A stretch of DNA of 9,928 bases from Alphaproteobacteria bacterium (GCA_004356335.1 SMXP01000057.1:1-9928); one strand, 5' to 3'. Counted from the stretch's first letter, positions 1 to 6,476 are shown. Numbers and translations: made by a program. Notes: generated by a model not told the origin, from the sequence alone.

Positions 1-1
1 C

Positions 2-619
2 GGCGAAATTCTGGCGCGTCTTGAAGGCGTAGATTTGGGGCAGCTCCATCGGCCAAATCCTGATGAACCAAAGGCTGAATTATTTGCCCGCAAGTTTGTT
101 GTGTTTCGGGACCCTGTCACCAATGAATTGCTGCGCGATGAAAACGGCAAGGTCCGCTTTATCGGCTACAATTACCAATATTTCAAGGTGATGCTTGAGG
201 GCGACGAGCTGCTTTGGGAAATTGAGTCGGGTTCGCAAGATAGGCTGCGGCTCATCAAAGGCGGCCAAGGTGCTGAAGTACGTAAGATGGGTGATCTCAC
301 CGTTATGACCACGCCTGTTCCGATCAACTCGAATGTCGTTCAGGCCTGGGAGAAATATGATTTTCTCCTGATGCCCGAAGGCAGCGCGGAACCCCGGTTT
401 CAGGTTGTTTGGGCCAAGTATACCCCAAATTTTTCATGGATGCCTGAAGGCTTTAGCACCATGTATAGCTGGCTCTATCGTTATGACAATTATGAAAGCC
501 TTCCCGAATCCGTTCGAACGCTGATCGAAACGGAACCCGGTTTGGAATTGTGGCGCTCGCCGCCGGAAAGTCTGGAAGAGATCCGCGAGTTACAACGTAC
601 CGGACAGAATTATCGTTAG
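2..619 (+). CDS. DUF1838-like protein, 5' end cut off by window edge
   Basis: The frame is open from base 2, so the true start lies upstream of the window; the TTG at 35 is internal. About 205 residues are visible, ending in TAG. The segment FRDPVTNELL followed by an acidic, polar stretch, and near the C-terminus a Trp/Pro-rich block (WAKYTPNFSWMPEGF) followed by a short Tyr-rich helix and YESLPESVRTLIE, resemble the C-terminal half of DUF1838 proteins as I know them. That family is uncharacterised, often carries a Tat signal (not testable here because the N-terminus is missing), and occurs in proteobacterial catabolic neighbourhoods. No catalytic residue can be named. Its stop overlaps the stop of the convergent lipoprotein gene in the four bases TTAG (616-619), so the two genes have no terminator space between them. 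The assignment is by pattern only; it is surely a real coding region, and the family call is moderately likely. Confidence 0.72.
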   Translation, partial: GEILARLEGVDLGQLHRPNPDEPKAELFARKFVVFRDPVTNELLRDENGKVRFIGYNYQYFKVMLEGDELLWEIESGSQDRLRLIKGGQGAEVRKMGDLTVMTTPVPINSNVVQAWEKYDFLLMPEGSAEPRFQVVWAKYTPNFSWMPEGFSTMYSWLYRYDNYESLPESVRTLIETEPGLELWRSPPESLEEIRELQRTGQNYR

Positions 620-1275
620 GAGTTTTCCGAGTTTGATTCTTTATCTTCTGGCGTCCAACCGGTTATCCATACATCAAGCGGTATGATTTCAGGAAGGGCG
701 CCATTTTCGTGGAAGTAGGAATCGACCGTATATTGGGCGCCCGTCTCGTTCTCGATAATGGTTGCCGTATTACTCGGTCTGTTGATCAAGGATCCGCGCA
801 ACACAGCCGGTCCCAATGTATGAAAGGTTAAGAGACTTTCTTTAGCGAGCAGTGACATATAAGTGATCGTGTTGACCGTCTCGTCGATACAGTCCAGTTG
901 ACCCGACCGTCCGAACAGAGTGGACCCTGCCAGGTCGCCGTCCGTTCCCGCTTGCGGACCGACAATGGTTTCAAACATCGCGATAGCGTCGGCGATCCGT
1001 TCGCGTTCTTCCGCCGCATTTTGTGGTGCCGGATGAAAGAGAGCTCGAACCTCGTACCATTGGTCGCCGTTGACGCCCACTCTTTCAGAGTACCTGCAGC
1101 CGTAACCGTGACAAATGTTGAAACTATGTCGCGACAGATACAAGCCTGCCTGTTTTTCAAACAAAGGTCCCGCTGGTGATCCACATGCGGCAAGCCAGCT
1201 CAAAAGTGAAAGTGAAATACAACGTCTGGCGAACGCCCAGCCCTTCGGTTTTGTTGTCATGACAATGGGGCGCAT
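616..1275 (-). CDS. Conserved hypothetical lipoprotein
   Basis: A 219-residue protein with a basic N-terminus, a hydrophobic stretch and a lipobox LAAC (residues 28-31) followed by Gly, so it should be lipidated on Cys31 and probably sorted to the outer membrane. The mature part has a Cys pair CHGYGC (55-60), a DCIDE motif (128-132), an NTITY segment and VDSYF (184-188), then a Pro/Trp-rich end (PLDVW..GW). I recall this arrangement from uncharacterised proteobacterial lipoproteins. The invariant-looking Cys129 and Asp185 recall a papain/transglutaminase-like Cys-His-Asp arrangement, but that is speculation. I chose ATG 1275 because GGAG lies 12 bases upstream (1288-1291); a TTG at 1293 overlaps that GGAG and is unlikely, and ATG 1260 has no ribosome site. 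The palindromic repeat at 1298-1349 sits directly upstream, so it lies within or beside the promoter. Confidence 0.8.
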   Translation of the reverse strand: MRPIVMTTKPKGWAFARRCISLSLLSWLAACGSPAGPLFEKQAGLYLSRHSFNICHGYGCRYSERVGVNGDQWYEVRALFHPAPQNAAEERERIADAIAMFETIVGPQAGTDGDLAGSTLFGRSGQLDCIDETVNTITYMSLLAKESLLTFHTLGPAVLRGSLINRPSNTATIIENETGAQYTVDSYFHENGALPEIIPLDVWITGWTPEDKESNSENS

Positions 1276-1297
1276 GGTGTTGTGTTTCTCCAAGCTT

Positions 1298-1349
1298 TAG
1301 AGCGCATTCGAACGGAAAACCGGTGTCCACTTTTCCTGAATGCGCTCTA
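1298..1349. repeat. Palindromic intergenic repeat, copy 1
   Basis: Perfect 12-bp outer arms TAGAGCGCATTC (1298-1309) and GAATGCGCTCTA (1338-1349) enclose a second stem GGAAAA/TTTTCC (1314-1319 and 1331-1336) with the loop CCGGTGTCCAC. The central 30 bases (1310-1339) match copy 2 (6436-6465) at 26 positions by hand count. The design and core sequence are those of the small palindromes found between genes in many alphaproteobacteria (RIME-like). It lies just before the start of the lipoprotein gene on the minus strand and could fold in that transcript's leader. Confidence 0.85.
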
Positions 1350-1472
1350 GATCGCCATACTACTATGGGGTCCGAATGACGGCTACTCCGTTTTAGGTAG
1401 CCATAGGGCTTGGAAAGAATTGGCGATTTGCATTTCATTGGAGGGATTTCTATCTATATCCTTGAATCAATT

Positions 1473-1501
1473 GATGGGTCGGGTGCCAGCGACGACCCAT
1501 C
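1473..1501. other. Inverted repeat, possible hairpin or operator
   Basis: GATGGGTCG (1473-1481) and CGACCCATC (1493-1501) are perfect 9-bp arms around an 11-base loop. No T-run follows on either strand, so it does not look like a standard intrinsic terminator. It lies about 200 bases upstream of the secreted-protein start and could be a regulator binding site or an mRNA structure. Confidence 0.45.
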
Positions 1502-1684
1502 CGGCGATACCCTGATTCTCAACTTTTAAGGTTGGAAATTGACCTTTGTCGATGGCTTGTTTTGCCGTATACTAACTAGCGTGTATCAATCTGGTGTTGT
1601 GTGGTGCCGGCCGAACTTCGGTCGATATTGGAATATACGGAAAGGCGAACGGGCCTCTCATCAACAAGCGCGCGTCGCATTATC

Positions 1685-1690
1685 AGGAGA
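1685..1690 (+). promoter_or_regulatory. Ribosome binding site deciding the start at 1697
   Basis: AGGAGA lies six bases before ATG 1697. It decides against the longer frame from 1601, whose first 32 codons are Arg-rich and would bury the signal peptide. Confidence 0.8.
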
Positions 1691-1696
1691 CGAAAA

Positions 1697-2437
1697 ATGG
1701 CTTCAAATTTTCAGATTAAACTGAGTCTCATTGTCTTTTCTGCAGTCTTTGCTAGTGCGACGACTGTGATCGCCTCTGATGACGATGCAGCGCGGCGCGC
1801 CGAAGAGCAGGCTCGAATTAAAGCTGTAGAGGATACTGTTCTGGCCAATGAGGAAGAATTTGGTCAGGCCTTGAGTGATCTGGTCGCGGCTGAAATGGGC
1901 ACGGACGATAGTTTCATTCAAGGCAGGGAAGCTGAATTTGGTCGAGCTGTCGGTAATATCCTGCGCACGTATCAATTTACCGGATCTTATGAACACCAAG
2001 CCAATGATGCGCTCGTCAAGTCGGAAGTCTCTTGGATCGAATTTGCCTACGAATATGACATGCTTGACGAAGCTTTGGAATCCGATCTCGAGAGCAAGCG
2101 TATCCTCTTTTCGCGCGGCAAGAAGAAAATAGCAGAGACCGGTGATCTGGAGATCGCGCTCAATTTTTTGACTTTGTCTCCCTGCTTTCGTGATTTAACC
2201 GTAGCCGAGGGCTTCACCAGAGTGCCGGGTCGGATCAGCTATGTGTCACCCTATGGCCGATCTCTTAGCAGCGGTACGTTGAAAGAAACGCGCAAGATAA
2301 CCGAGCGGCAAATTCACGAATTATGGACAATGCCGCGAATCAAAGCCTATGGCGATTTGCTCGGCGTCGAGTTTCAAATTTCCGAATGGGATGACAAGGA
2401 ACGCTTAATCGTCATCAGCGTAATGCCCACCAGCTAA
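1697..2437 (+). CDS. Secreted protein of unknown function
   Basis: A 246-residue protein that I do not recognise. The start ATG 1697 is chosen for its strong AGGAGA. The N-terminus has one Lys, then a hydrophobic run of about 17 residues ending in TTVIAS followed by DDD, a typical Sec signal peptide cut near residues 26-27. The mature N-terminal part (about 28-130) is rich in Asp, Glu, Ala and Arg and should be helical. A mixed region with one Cys (LSPCFRDL) follows, and then a Tyr/Gly/Ser segment. The C-terminus reads like a small alpha/beta domain ending with alternating hydrophobic residues. With a single Cys and no transmembrane segment after the signal, it is probably a soluble periplasmic protein. 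The downstream neighbour is pseudogene debris on the same strand, so no operon partner survives to suggest a role. Confidence 0.8.
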   Translation: MASNFQIKLSLIVFSAVFASATTVIASDDDAARRAEEQARIKAVEDTVLANEEEFGQALSDLVAAEMGTDDSFIQGREAEFGRAVGNILRTYQFTGSYEHQANDALVKSEVSWIEFAYEYDMLDEALESDLESKRILFSRGKKKIAETGDLEIALNFLTLSPCFRDLTVAEGFTRVPGRISYVSPYGRSLSSGTLKETRKITERQIHELWTMPRIKAYGDLLGVEFQISEWDDKERLIVISVMPTS

Positions 2438-2531
2438 GCTATTGGTGGCGTTAACCAGCCAAGCGCTAAAGCCGGGATTTTCGCAAATTCCGATAAGCCG
2501 CCGGCCTGGGGCGTCTCATCACGGTGGCATC

Positions 2532-3062
2532 TTCGGTCGGATGAGTGCCGGTTGGATGCAGCATCTAAACCATGTGGCCGAACGATCGGGGTGGTATGAG
2601 AAATACGGGAAATTACCTCCCTATCATGGCATTGGCGTGGGTATTGGTGCCATGGCATCGGGCTCTAAGGGGATGGCAAAACACGACACCTCGGCTGCTT
2701 TTGTAAAGATTGCCGATGACGGCATTATTTCACTGTTCACCGGTATTCCGGATATGGGCCAAGGCTCACACACCACTATGGCCATCATTGCCGCTTCGTC
2801 ATGGGCCGAGGTTTTTATAATTCTCCGATCGCTTTTGGCTCGATGGCACATTCTTTTTGCGCACAAGTTGCCGAAGTCGAAGTGGATCCCGAAACCGGTG
2901 TGGTGAAGGTGCTCAAAGTTACCGTGGCGCACGATCGTCGTCACCATGTCCGCCATTGCCAGTGCCGTAGCGAATGCACTGGGCGGCATGATGCCGCAAA
3001 TACCTATGACGCCCTGGCGCGTTTTGCGGGCGATCAAGCAGAGAGAAGCGAAAGACGCATAA
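2532..3062 (+). pseudogene. Molybdenum hydroxylase large subunit remnant (xanthine dehydrogenase/CoxL family)
   Basis: Three blocks of the molybdopterin-binding subunit survive in order. In one frame (about 2535-2795) comes AERSGWYEKYGKLPPYHGIG, then MASGSKG, HDTSAAFVKI and FTGIPDMGQGSHTTM, the usual substrate-channel and cofactor-binding stretch. In a second frame (about 2798-2935) comes YNSPIAF, then CAQVAEVEVDPETGVVKVL and TVAHD. In a third (about 2934-3062) comes SAIASAVANALGG, PMTPWRVLRAI and the stop TAA at 3060-3062, the normal C-terminus of the family. Intact relatives have about 700-800 residues, so the N-terminal two thirds and about a hundred residues at each junction are missing. 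The enzyme would have hydroxylated an aromatic or carbonyl substrate together with FAD and iron-sulfur subunits, neither of which is here. The gene cannot make an active product. Confidence 0.85.
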
Positions 3063-3063
3063 G

Positions 3064-3323
3064 CCAACTGTCGGCATGGTCGGGCAGTCCAATTTAGGTA
3101 TGGCGGAAGCGTGCTTGGGCGTAGCGTCATGCCGGTCGCCAGCTGGTCCATGAACCAATCGGACTTGCTCGTGTCGTGCCTGACAATGCGATCATCAGCA
3201 TTGACGTGGGCAACGACACTTATTCTTTCGGCCGGTATTTTGAATGCGTTCGCCGGACCATTCTCATGTCGGGTTATTTAGGTTCGATCGGCTTTGGATT
3301 TCCGGCCGCTATGGGGGCAGTTG
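3064..3323 (+). pseudogene. Thiamine-diphosphate enzyme remnant (pyruvate oxidase/acetolactate synthase-like)
   Basis: Two pieces of one gene are visible. Bases 3070-3111 encode VGMVGQSNLGMAEA, the N-terminal motif of the family (usually FG(V/M)VGxSNLGxAEAL). After a frame change, about 3140-3323 encode PDNAIISIDVGNDTYSFGRY, then MSGYLGSIGFGFPAAMGA, the start of the C-terminal TPP-binding domain. The roughly 350 residues between them are gone, and the rest of the TPP domain, including the GDG...N motif, is also missing. The first piece begins two bases after the stop of the molybdenum hydroxylase remnant, so both probably belonged to one operon. The 3' end of the remnant is overlapped antisense by the last codons of the MFS transporter. 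It cannot encode an enzyme. Confidence 0.8.
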
Positions 3324-4725
3324 GCGCGGCGCTGTTGGCTTCCGCGCTGACCGTTGGCGAAGCCTGAGCCGTGTTTGATGAGGCGGCTGCCGCAAGAAGT
3401 GGCCATTTCCACTGCCATCGTGACTCAACTAGTTTCGGGCCTGGCCTGAAGATCCGAATCCAGATAGCCCAAACCAGTAACAAGCATTGGTAGGCACCGG
3501 CGATCACGAAAGGCGCCCAAGGGCCAATGGAGTCAAACAATCTGCCGCCGACCAGCGACAAAATCAGAATGCCGAGGGCGCCGAACATCCCGTTCGTGGC
3601 GATGATGGAGCCTCGCTCCTTAATGGGTGCTTCCTGTCCCACCAACCCGAGCGAAGCCTTGAGCATAAAGCTCGATCCCAAGCTTATTATGATGAAGAAG
3701 GGGAGCATGTTGAAGTCCAAGGGTGAGGAGATGATCCCCATGGATAAATAACCCGCGGAGGCAAAGGCTAAGGCTACGATAGTTGCGGTGACGCGGTTCA
3801 CATTGTCGATATACCAACCGAAGAAGGGTGCCGCAATGAAACTCACTGAACTCATGAGAGCCAACATCAAACCAAAGCGTGCCATGGATTCTGCCGGGTT
3901 CATGCCGCGTTCGGCACCATCATGAATGGCCCATAAAACAAGAAACATGCCCTTGATCACAAGATCGGAGCGGGCGGCAAAAGCACCGGCATAGGACAAA
4001 GCAATTCGCGGATTCTTGCCTGCTTTCAATCCGCTCGCGATCAGAACCCTTACGTTTTCCCGATCTTTTGGAGCTACGGGCGTTCCCGCCTTGAGCCCCA
4101 ACTGACTGATGAGCGCTGTGAGTAGAGCGAGGCCGGCGGCGATCAAGAACGTTACCTTGCCGGCGGCAATCGGATCGAAGTCTTGGGCGATCAATAATTG
4201 GGGGATTCGGGCAATGCCTGTGGACATTAGGATCATGCCTAAAATATTCCCCATGCTGGTGATGCCGATAAGTTTGCCTCGTGAATTTTCCTGGGGGTAA
4301 TCGTTGGTTAGTGTTGCCATCATCGCGGCTGCAGCAGCAAGTCCAACCGCATAAACAAGCCGGTAAGCCAATAGTTCGCCTGCGGATGTTGCGAAGGGAT
4401 AAAGGGCATAGCCGAGGCTGACCATTAAAAGACCAAAAACAAAAACCGGTCGGCGGCCAATGCGGTCGGACAAAACGCCCATTGGGCCCATCAACAGAAG
4501 CGAGACAATTTCAGTCCAAAATGTCAGATCGCCGGAAAAGGTTCCCTGTTGACCGCGCGGAATACCGAGATGTTCTTCCAGAATGTAGGCATTCAAGAAA
4601 CTCATGCCGGTGAACGTGGCGACCATGATGCCCGCAGCATAAATCTTGACGATCGTATTGGTCCTGCTGATGCCCGGCATCAGTTGGATCGGCCCTAAAT
4701 GTTCGAATTTCTGATCTTGTGCCAT
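3274..4725 (-). CDS. MFS transporter with unusual C-terminal tail
   Basis: A 483-residue Major Facilitator Superfamily permease with about twelve hydrophobic segments. Motif A is clear after helix 2: GVLSDRIGRRPVFVFG (residues 83-98). A polar central loop rich in Lys, Arg and Asp (about 210-235) separates the two halves, and helix 12 ends at IWIRIFR. ATG 4725 has AGGA four bases upstream (4730-4733). The substrate cannot be read from the sequence; the short cytoplasmic N-terminus and absent fusion domains fit a proton-coupled small-molecule or drug/metabolite carrier in the inner membrane. Odd point: after helix 12 there is a 56-residue Ala/Pro/Ser-rich tail, and its last 15 or so codons lie antisense to the TPP-enzyme remnant, so the original stop seems to have been lost by a deletion. 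It is divergent from the SDR gene, 229 bp away, suggesting shared control. Confidence 0.9.
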   Translation of the reverse strand: MAQDQKFEHLGPIQLMPGISRTNTIVKIYAAGIMVATFTGMSFLNAYILEEHLGIPRGQQGTFSGDLTFWTEIVSLLLMGPMGVLSDRIGRRPVFVFGLLMVSLGYALYPFATSAGELLAYRLVYAVGLAAAAAMMATLTNDYPQENSRGKLIGITSMGNILGMILMSTGIARIPQLLIAQDFDPIAAGKVTFLIAAGLALLTALISQLGLKAGTPVAPKDRENVRVLIASGLKAGKNPRIALSYAGAFAARSDLVIKGMFLVLWAIHDGAERGMNPAESMARFGLMLALMSSVSFIAAPFFGWYIDNVNRVTATIVALAFASAGYLSMGIISSPLDFNMLPFFIIISLGSSFMLKASLGLVGQEAPIKERGSIIATNGMFGALGILILSLVGGRLFDSIGPWAPFVIAGAYQCLLLVWAIWIRIFRPGPKLVESRWQWKWPLLAAAASSNTAQASPTVSAEANSAAPTAPIAAGNPKPIEPK

Positions 4726-4954
4726 AGTGTCCTACCGTGACGAATGAATCTGTCGTCCGGGCATTTCATAGTAACCAAGCTGCTAATTCAACGGGAATGC
4801 GGTAAGTTTGATACCGCTCGGGGCTGAGTGGGGTAGGATCTATTTTAGAGTCCATCTGTTGGCGCTGTGGGTCTATCCACCAGTCCCGGAGACTGGCTAA
4901 AATCAACCAATGAAAGCTCTTGAATAGACGATGGCATAGAGGAGGGCCGCCAAT
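4726..4954. promoter_or_regulatory. Divergent promoter region between MFS and SDR genes, with two inverted repeats
   Basis: The 229-bp gap must hold promoters for both genes. Two dyads stand out: GCGGTA/TACCGC (4799-4804 and 4812-4817, 7-base spacer) and CCAGTC/GACTGG (4880-4885 and 4891-4896, 5-base spacer). Both have the size of regulator operators. No regulator gene adjoins them. I could not pick convincing -35/-10 pairs. Confidence 0.45.
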
Positions 4955-5797
4955 ATGAGCCGGACATCGAAACGGCGAACCGATTTGGAGTTAACGCGCC
5001 GGAACATGGTTTTTGGTGTTGCATTGGGTGCGACGGCTCTTGCCGGTCAAGTGGTTTGTGGCAATCCGGTTAAGGCACAACCCACCGGCACGGGGACTGT
5101 TTTGATAACCGGAGCAAATCGCGGCATCGGTCTGGAGTTGGCGCGGACCTATGCGACCCATGGCTGGAAAGTTATTGCGACTGCCCGTCGGCCTGATGAA
5201 GCGGATGATCTCAAAGCCATTGCCGCGGAGCATCCGCAATTGTCCATCGAGCAACTCGATGTGCAGGATCATGCCATGATCGATGCCTTGGCGGAAAAAC
5301 TGGAAGGCCAGCCGATCGACGTGTTGCTCAACAATGCGGCCATTCTCGGCGGTCGTGAGAATCAGGAATATCCCAAACTAAATTTCGACATGTTCGAGCC
5401 GGTCATGACCACCAATGTGGAAGGTCCGGTCAAAATGTGCGAAGCCTTTCTCGAGCACGTCGCTATGAGTGATCGGAAAAAATTGATCGCCATAACGAGT
5501 CGCCAGGGTTCCATTGGATCCCTATTCGAAAGTTCCCTGATCTTTTACAAGTCGAGCAAGTCTGCGCTCAATATGGCCATGAGTGTGGTGGCGATGAGGG
5601 TAGCTGATCGCGGAATCACCGTGGGTCTGATATCGCCGGGCGCCGTCGATACTCGCATGATGAAAAACCTAGGCGTCATAATACCGCTGATTACACCGGC
5701 TGAAAGCGCACGCCTCGTATCCGGTGTGATTGATGGCTTGACGTTCGAGCAGTCGGGCATATTCATTTCCCACACGAGTAAAGAATTGCCTTGGTAG
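4955..5797 (+). CDS. Short-chain dehydrogenase/reductase with Tat signal
   Basis: A 280-residue protein. The N-terminus has a twin-arginine motif LTRRNMVFG (13-21), a mild hydrophobic stretch and a possible cut site VKA (39-41). The SDR domain follows: nucleotide-binding TGANRGIG (52-59), ARRP after the second strand (77-80; basic residues here favour NADP(H)), NNAA (126-129), Ser182/Ser186 and the catalytic pair YKSSK (Tyr198, Lys202), then SPGAVDT (227-233). The active site therefore looks complete, and the type is close to the C-factor/sniffer-like SDRs. The start is supported by GGAGG (4941-4945) nine bases upstream. Export by Tat would be in a folded state, with the cofactor already bound, as known for glucose-fructose oxidoreductase. 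The substrate is unknown. The PPOX-like pseudogene follows 52 bp downstream on the same strand, and the MFS gene is divergent. Confidence 0.9.
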   Translation: MSRTSKRRTDLELTRRNMVFGVALGATALAGQVVCGNPVKAQPTGTGTVLITGANRGIGLELARTYATHGWKVIATARRPDEADDLKAIAAEHPQLSIEQLDVQDHAMIDALAEKLEGQPIDVLLNNAAILGGRENQEYPKLNFDMFEPVMTTNVEGPVKMCEAFLEHVAMSDRKKLIAITSRQGSIGSLFESSLIFYKSSKSALNMAMSVVAMRVADRGITVGLISPGAVDTRMMKNLGVIIPLITPAESARLVSGVIDGLTFEQSGIFISHTSKELPW

Positions 5798-5840
5798 ACG
5801 GAATTTTATGAACGGAACCAAGACATTGTAATACTTTCGT

Positions 5841-5844
5841 GAGG
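5841..5844 (+). promoter_or_regulatory. Ribosome binding site of the PPOX pseudogene
   Basis: GAGG lies five bases before ATG 5850. It places the original start upstream of the amber codon, showing that the open frame from 5916 is not the full gene. Confidence 0.6.
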
Positions 5845-5849
5845 TCTTC

Positions 5850-6370
5850 ATGAGCGCTGCACATCCGTGGTTGGAAACAGATCCTTAGCCCGATAAGAAA
5901 CTTCCAAAAGATCAGTTGATGGATCGCATTGAGCGAACGCTGACGCTGACCAATCTTGCCGTTCTCGGGACCACCGGTGAAATCGGTGCGATTGCCAGCC
6001 CTGTGGAATTTTATGCGGACGGTGTTGTCTGTTATATTTTTCCGCAACCCGGCAGCCCAAAAATAAGGCGATGCAGCGCGATCCCCGTATCTGCCTTGCC
6101 GTGTGCAACCCTATGGCAGGATGGGTGGTTGCCCGCGGTGCCCAATTGTTCGCCGACGCGCAGCTATTGGATCCGGGAACGCCGGAATGGCAACACGGTA
6201 TGAAGATTTTCCGCTGGCAAGGATCGTCAGCTGAATTGGGTCGTGCGCCTACAGCCCCACCGAACGGCCAATTGCTCAAAGTGGATCCCCACCGGATCGT
6301 TTATACGGAGCATTATTTGCGCAAAACCGGCTACGCGCCTCGTCAGATTTGGCGGCGGGATGAAGATTAG
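5850..6370 (+). pseudogene. Pyridoxamine 5'-phosphate oxidase family protein, broken
   Basis: The reading frame starts at ATG 5850 (MSAAHPWLETDP), meets TAG at 5886-5888, continues as PDKKLPKDQLMDRIERTL and TLTNLAVLGTTGE (the first strands of the split-barrel fold), then loses frame at the A-run 6059-6063. In the new frame it continues MQRDPRICLAVCNPMAGWV, ARGAQLFADAQLLDPGTPEW, VDPHRIVYTEHYLRKTGYAP and RQIWRRDED, ending at TAG 6368-6370. One extra A in the run would rejoin the frames as PKNKAMQRDP. Total length about 173 residues, normal for this FMN- or F420-binding family. Only two lesions in an otherwise complete gene suggest recent loss or a sequencing fault. It was probably co-transcribed with the SDR. 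Its substrate is unknown. Confidence 0.85.
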
Positions 6371-6411
6371 GGTCTTTCCGGGTTTTGATGAAATCAAAAC
6401 CGGGACCCTAA
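6367..6411. repeat. Bulged palindrome directly after the PPOX pseudogene
   Basis: Outer arms TTAGGGTC (6367-6374) and GACCCTAA (6404-6411) and inner arms GGTTTTGAT (6381-6389) and ATCAAAACC (6393-6401) form a long hairpin with a three-base loop and an asymmetric bulge. The pseudogene's stop lies in the left arm. Only G-rich sequence follows, so it is not a standard terminator, though it may act as one. It stands 16 bases before repeat copy 2 and may form one mosaic unit with it. Confidence 0.65.
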
Positions 6412-6424
6412 GGGGGGTTGTTTT

Positions 6425-6476
6425 ATCGTGTTTCCGGACGGAAAATCGGTGGCCACTTTTCCTGGAAACACTCTAA
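6425..6476. repeat. Palindromic intergenic repeat, copy 2
   Basis: The core (6436-6465) matches copy 1 at 26 of 30 bases, including GGAAAA/TTTTCC (6440-6445 and 6457-6462). The outer arms are different in sequence from copy 1, GTGTTTCC (6428-6435) and GGAAACAC (6464-6471), yet still perfectly complementary. Both copies have the same orientation of the core. Confidence 0.8.

Larger units (their letters stand above)
1276..1696. other. Intergenic region, 421 bp
   Basis: The region separates the divergent lipoprotein gene and secreted-protein gene and must hold both promoters. Besides the palindromic repeat (1298-1349) it contains a 9-bp hairpin (1473-1501) and a good -10-like TATACT at 1568-1573. 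The TTGACC at 1539-1544 is 23 bases from it, too far for a standard sigma-70 promoter. Short open frames starting at 1539 and 1601 run into the secreted-protein gene but have no ribosome site and no recognisable content. I see no RNA gene. Confidence 0.6.

Noticed and set aside
1539..1573. Promoter TTGACC with TATACT
   Set aside because: The spacing of 23 bases is too long for a normal sigma-70 promoter; only the -10-like part is notable.
2438..2531. Possible further part of the molybdenum hydroxylase before 2532
   Set aside because: No frame shows family residues I can recognise, so the remnant was not extended to the upstream gene's stop.
2624..3151. 175-residue open frame on the minus strand
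   Set aside because: It lies antisense over the molybdenum hydroxylase and TPP-enzyme fragments, whose plus-strand frames show clear family motifs; it has no ribosome site or recognisable content.
4880..4896. Terminator between MFS and SDR genes
   Set aside because: The genes diverge, so no terminator is expected, and no T-run follows the dyad.
5848..6279. 143-residue open frame on the minus strand
   Set aside because: It is antisense to the PPOX-like pseudogene, which explains the sequence; it reads as a low-quality shadow.
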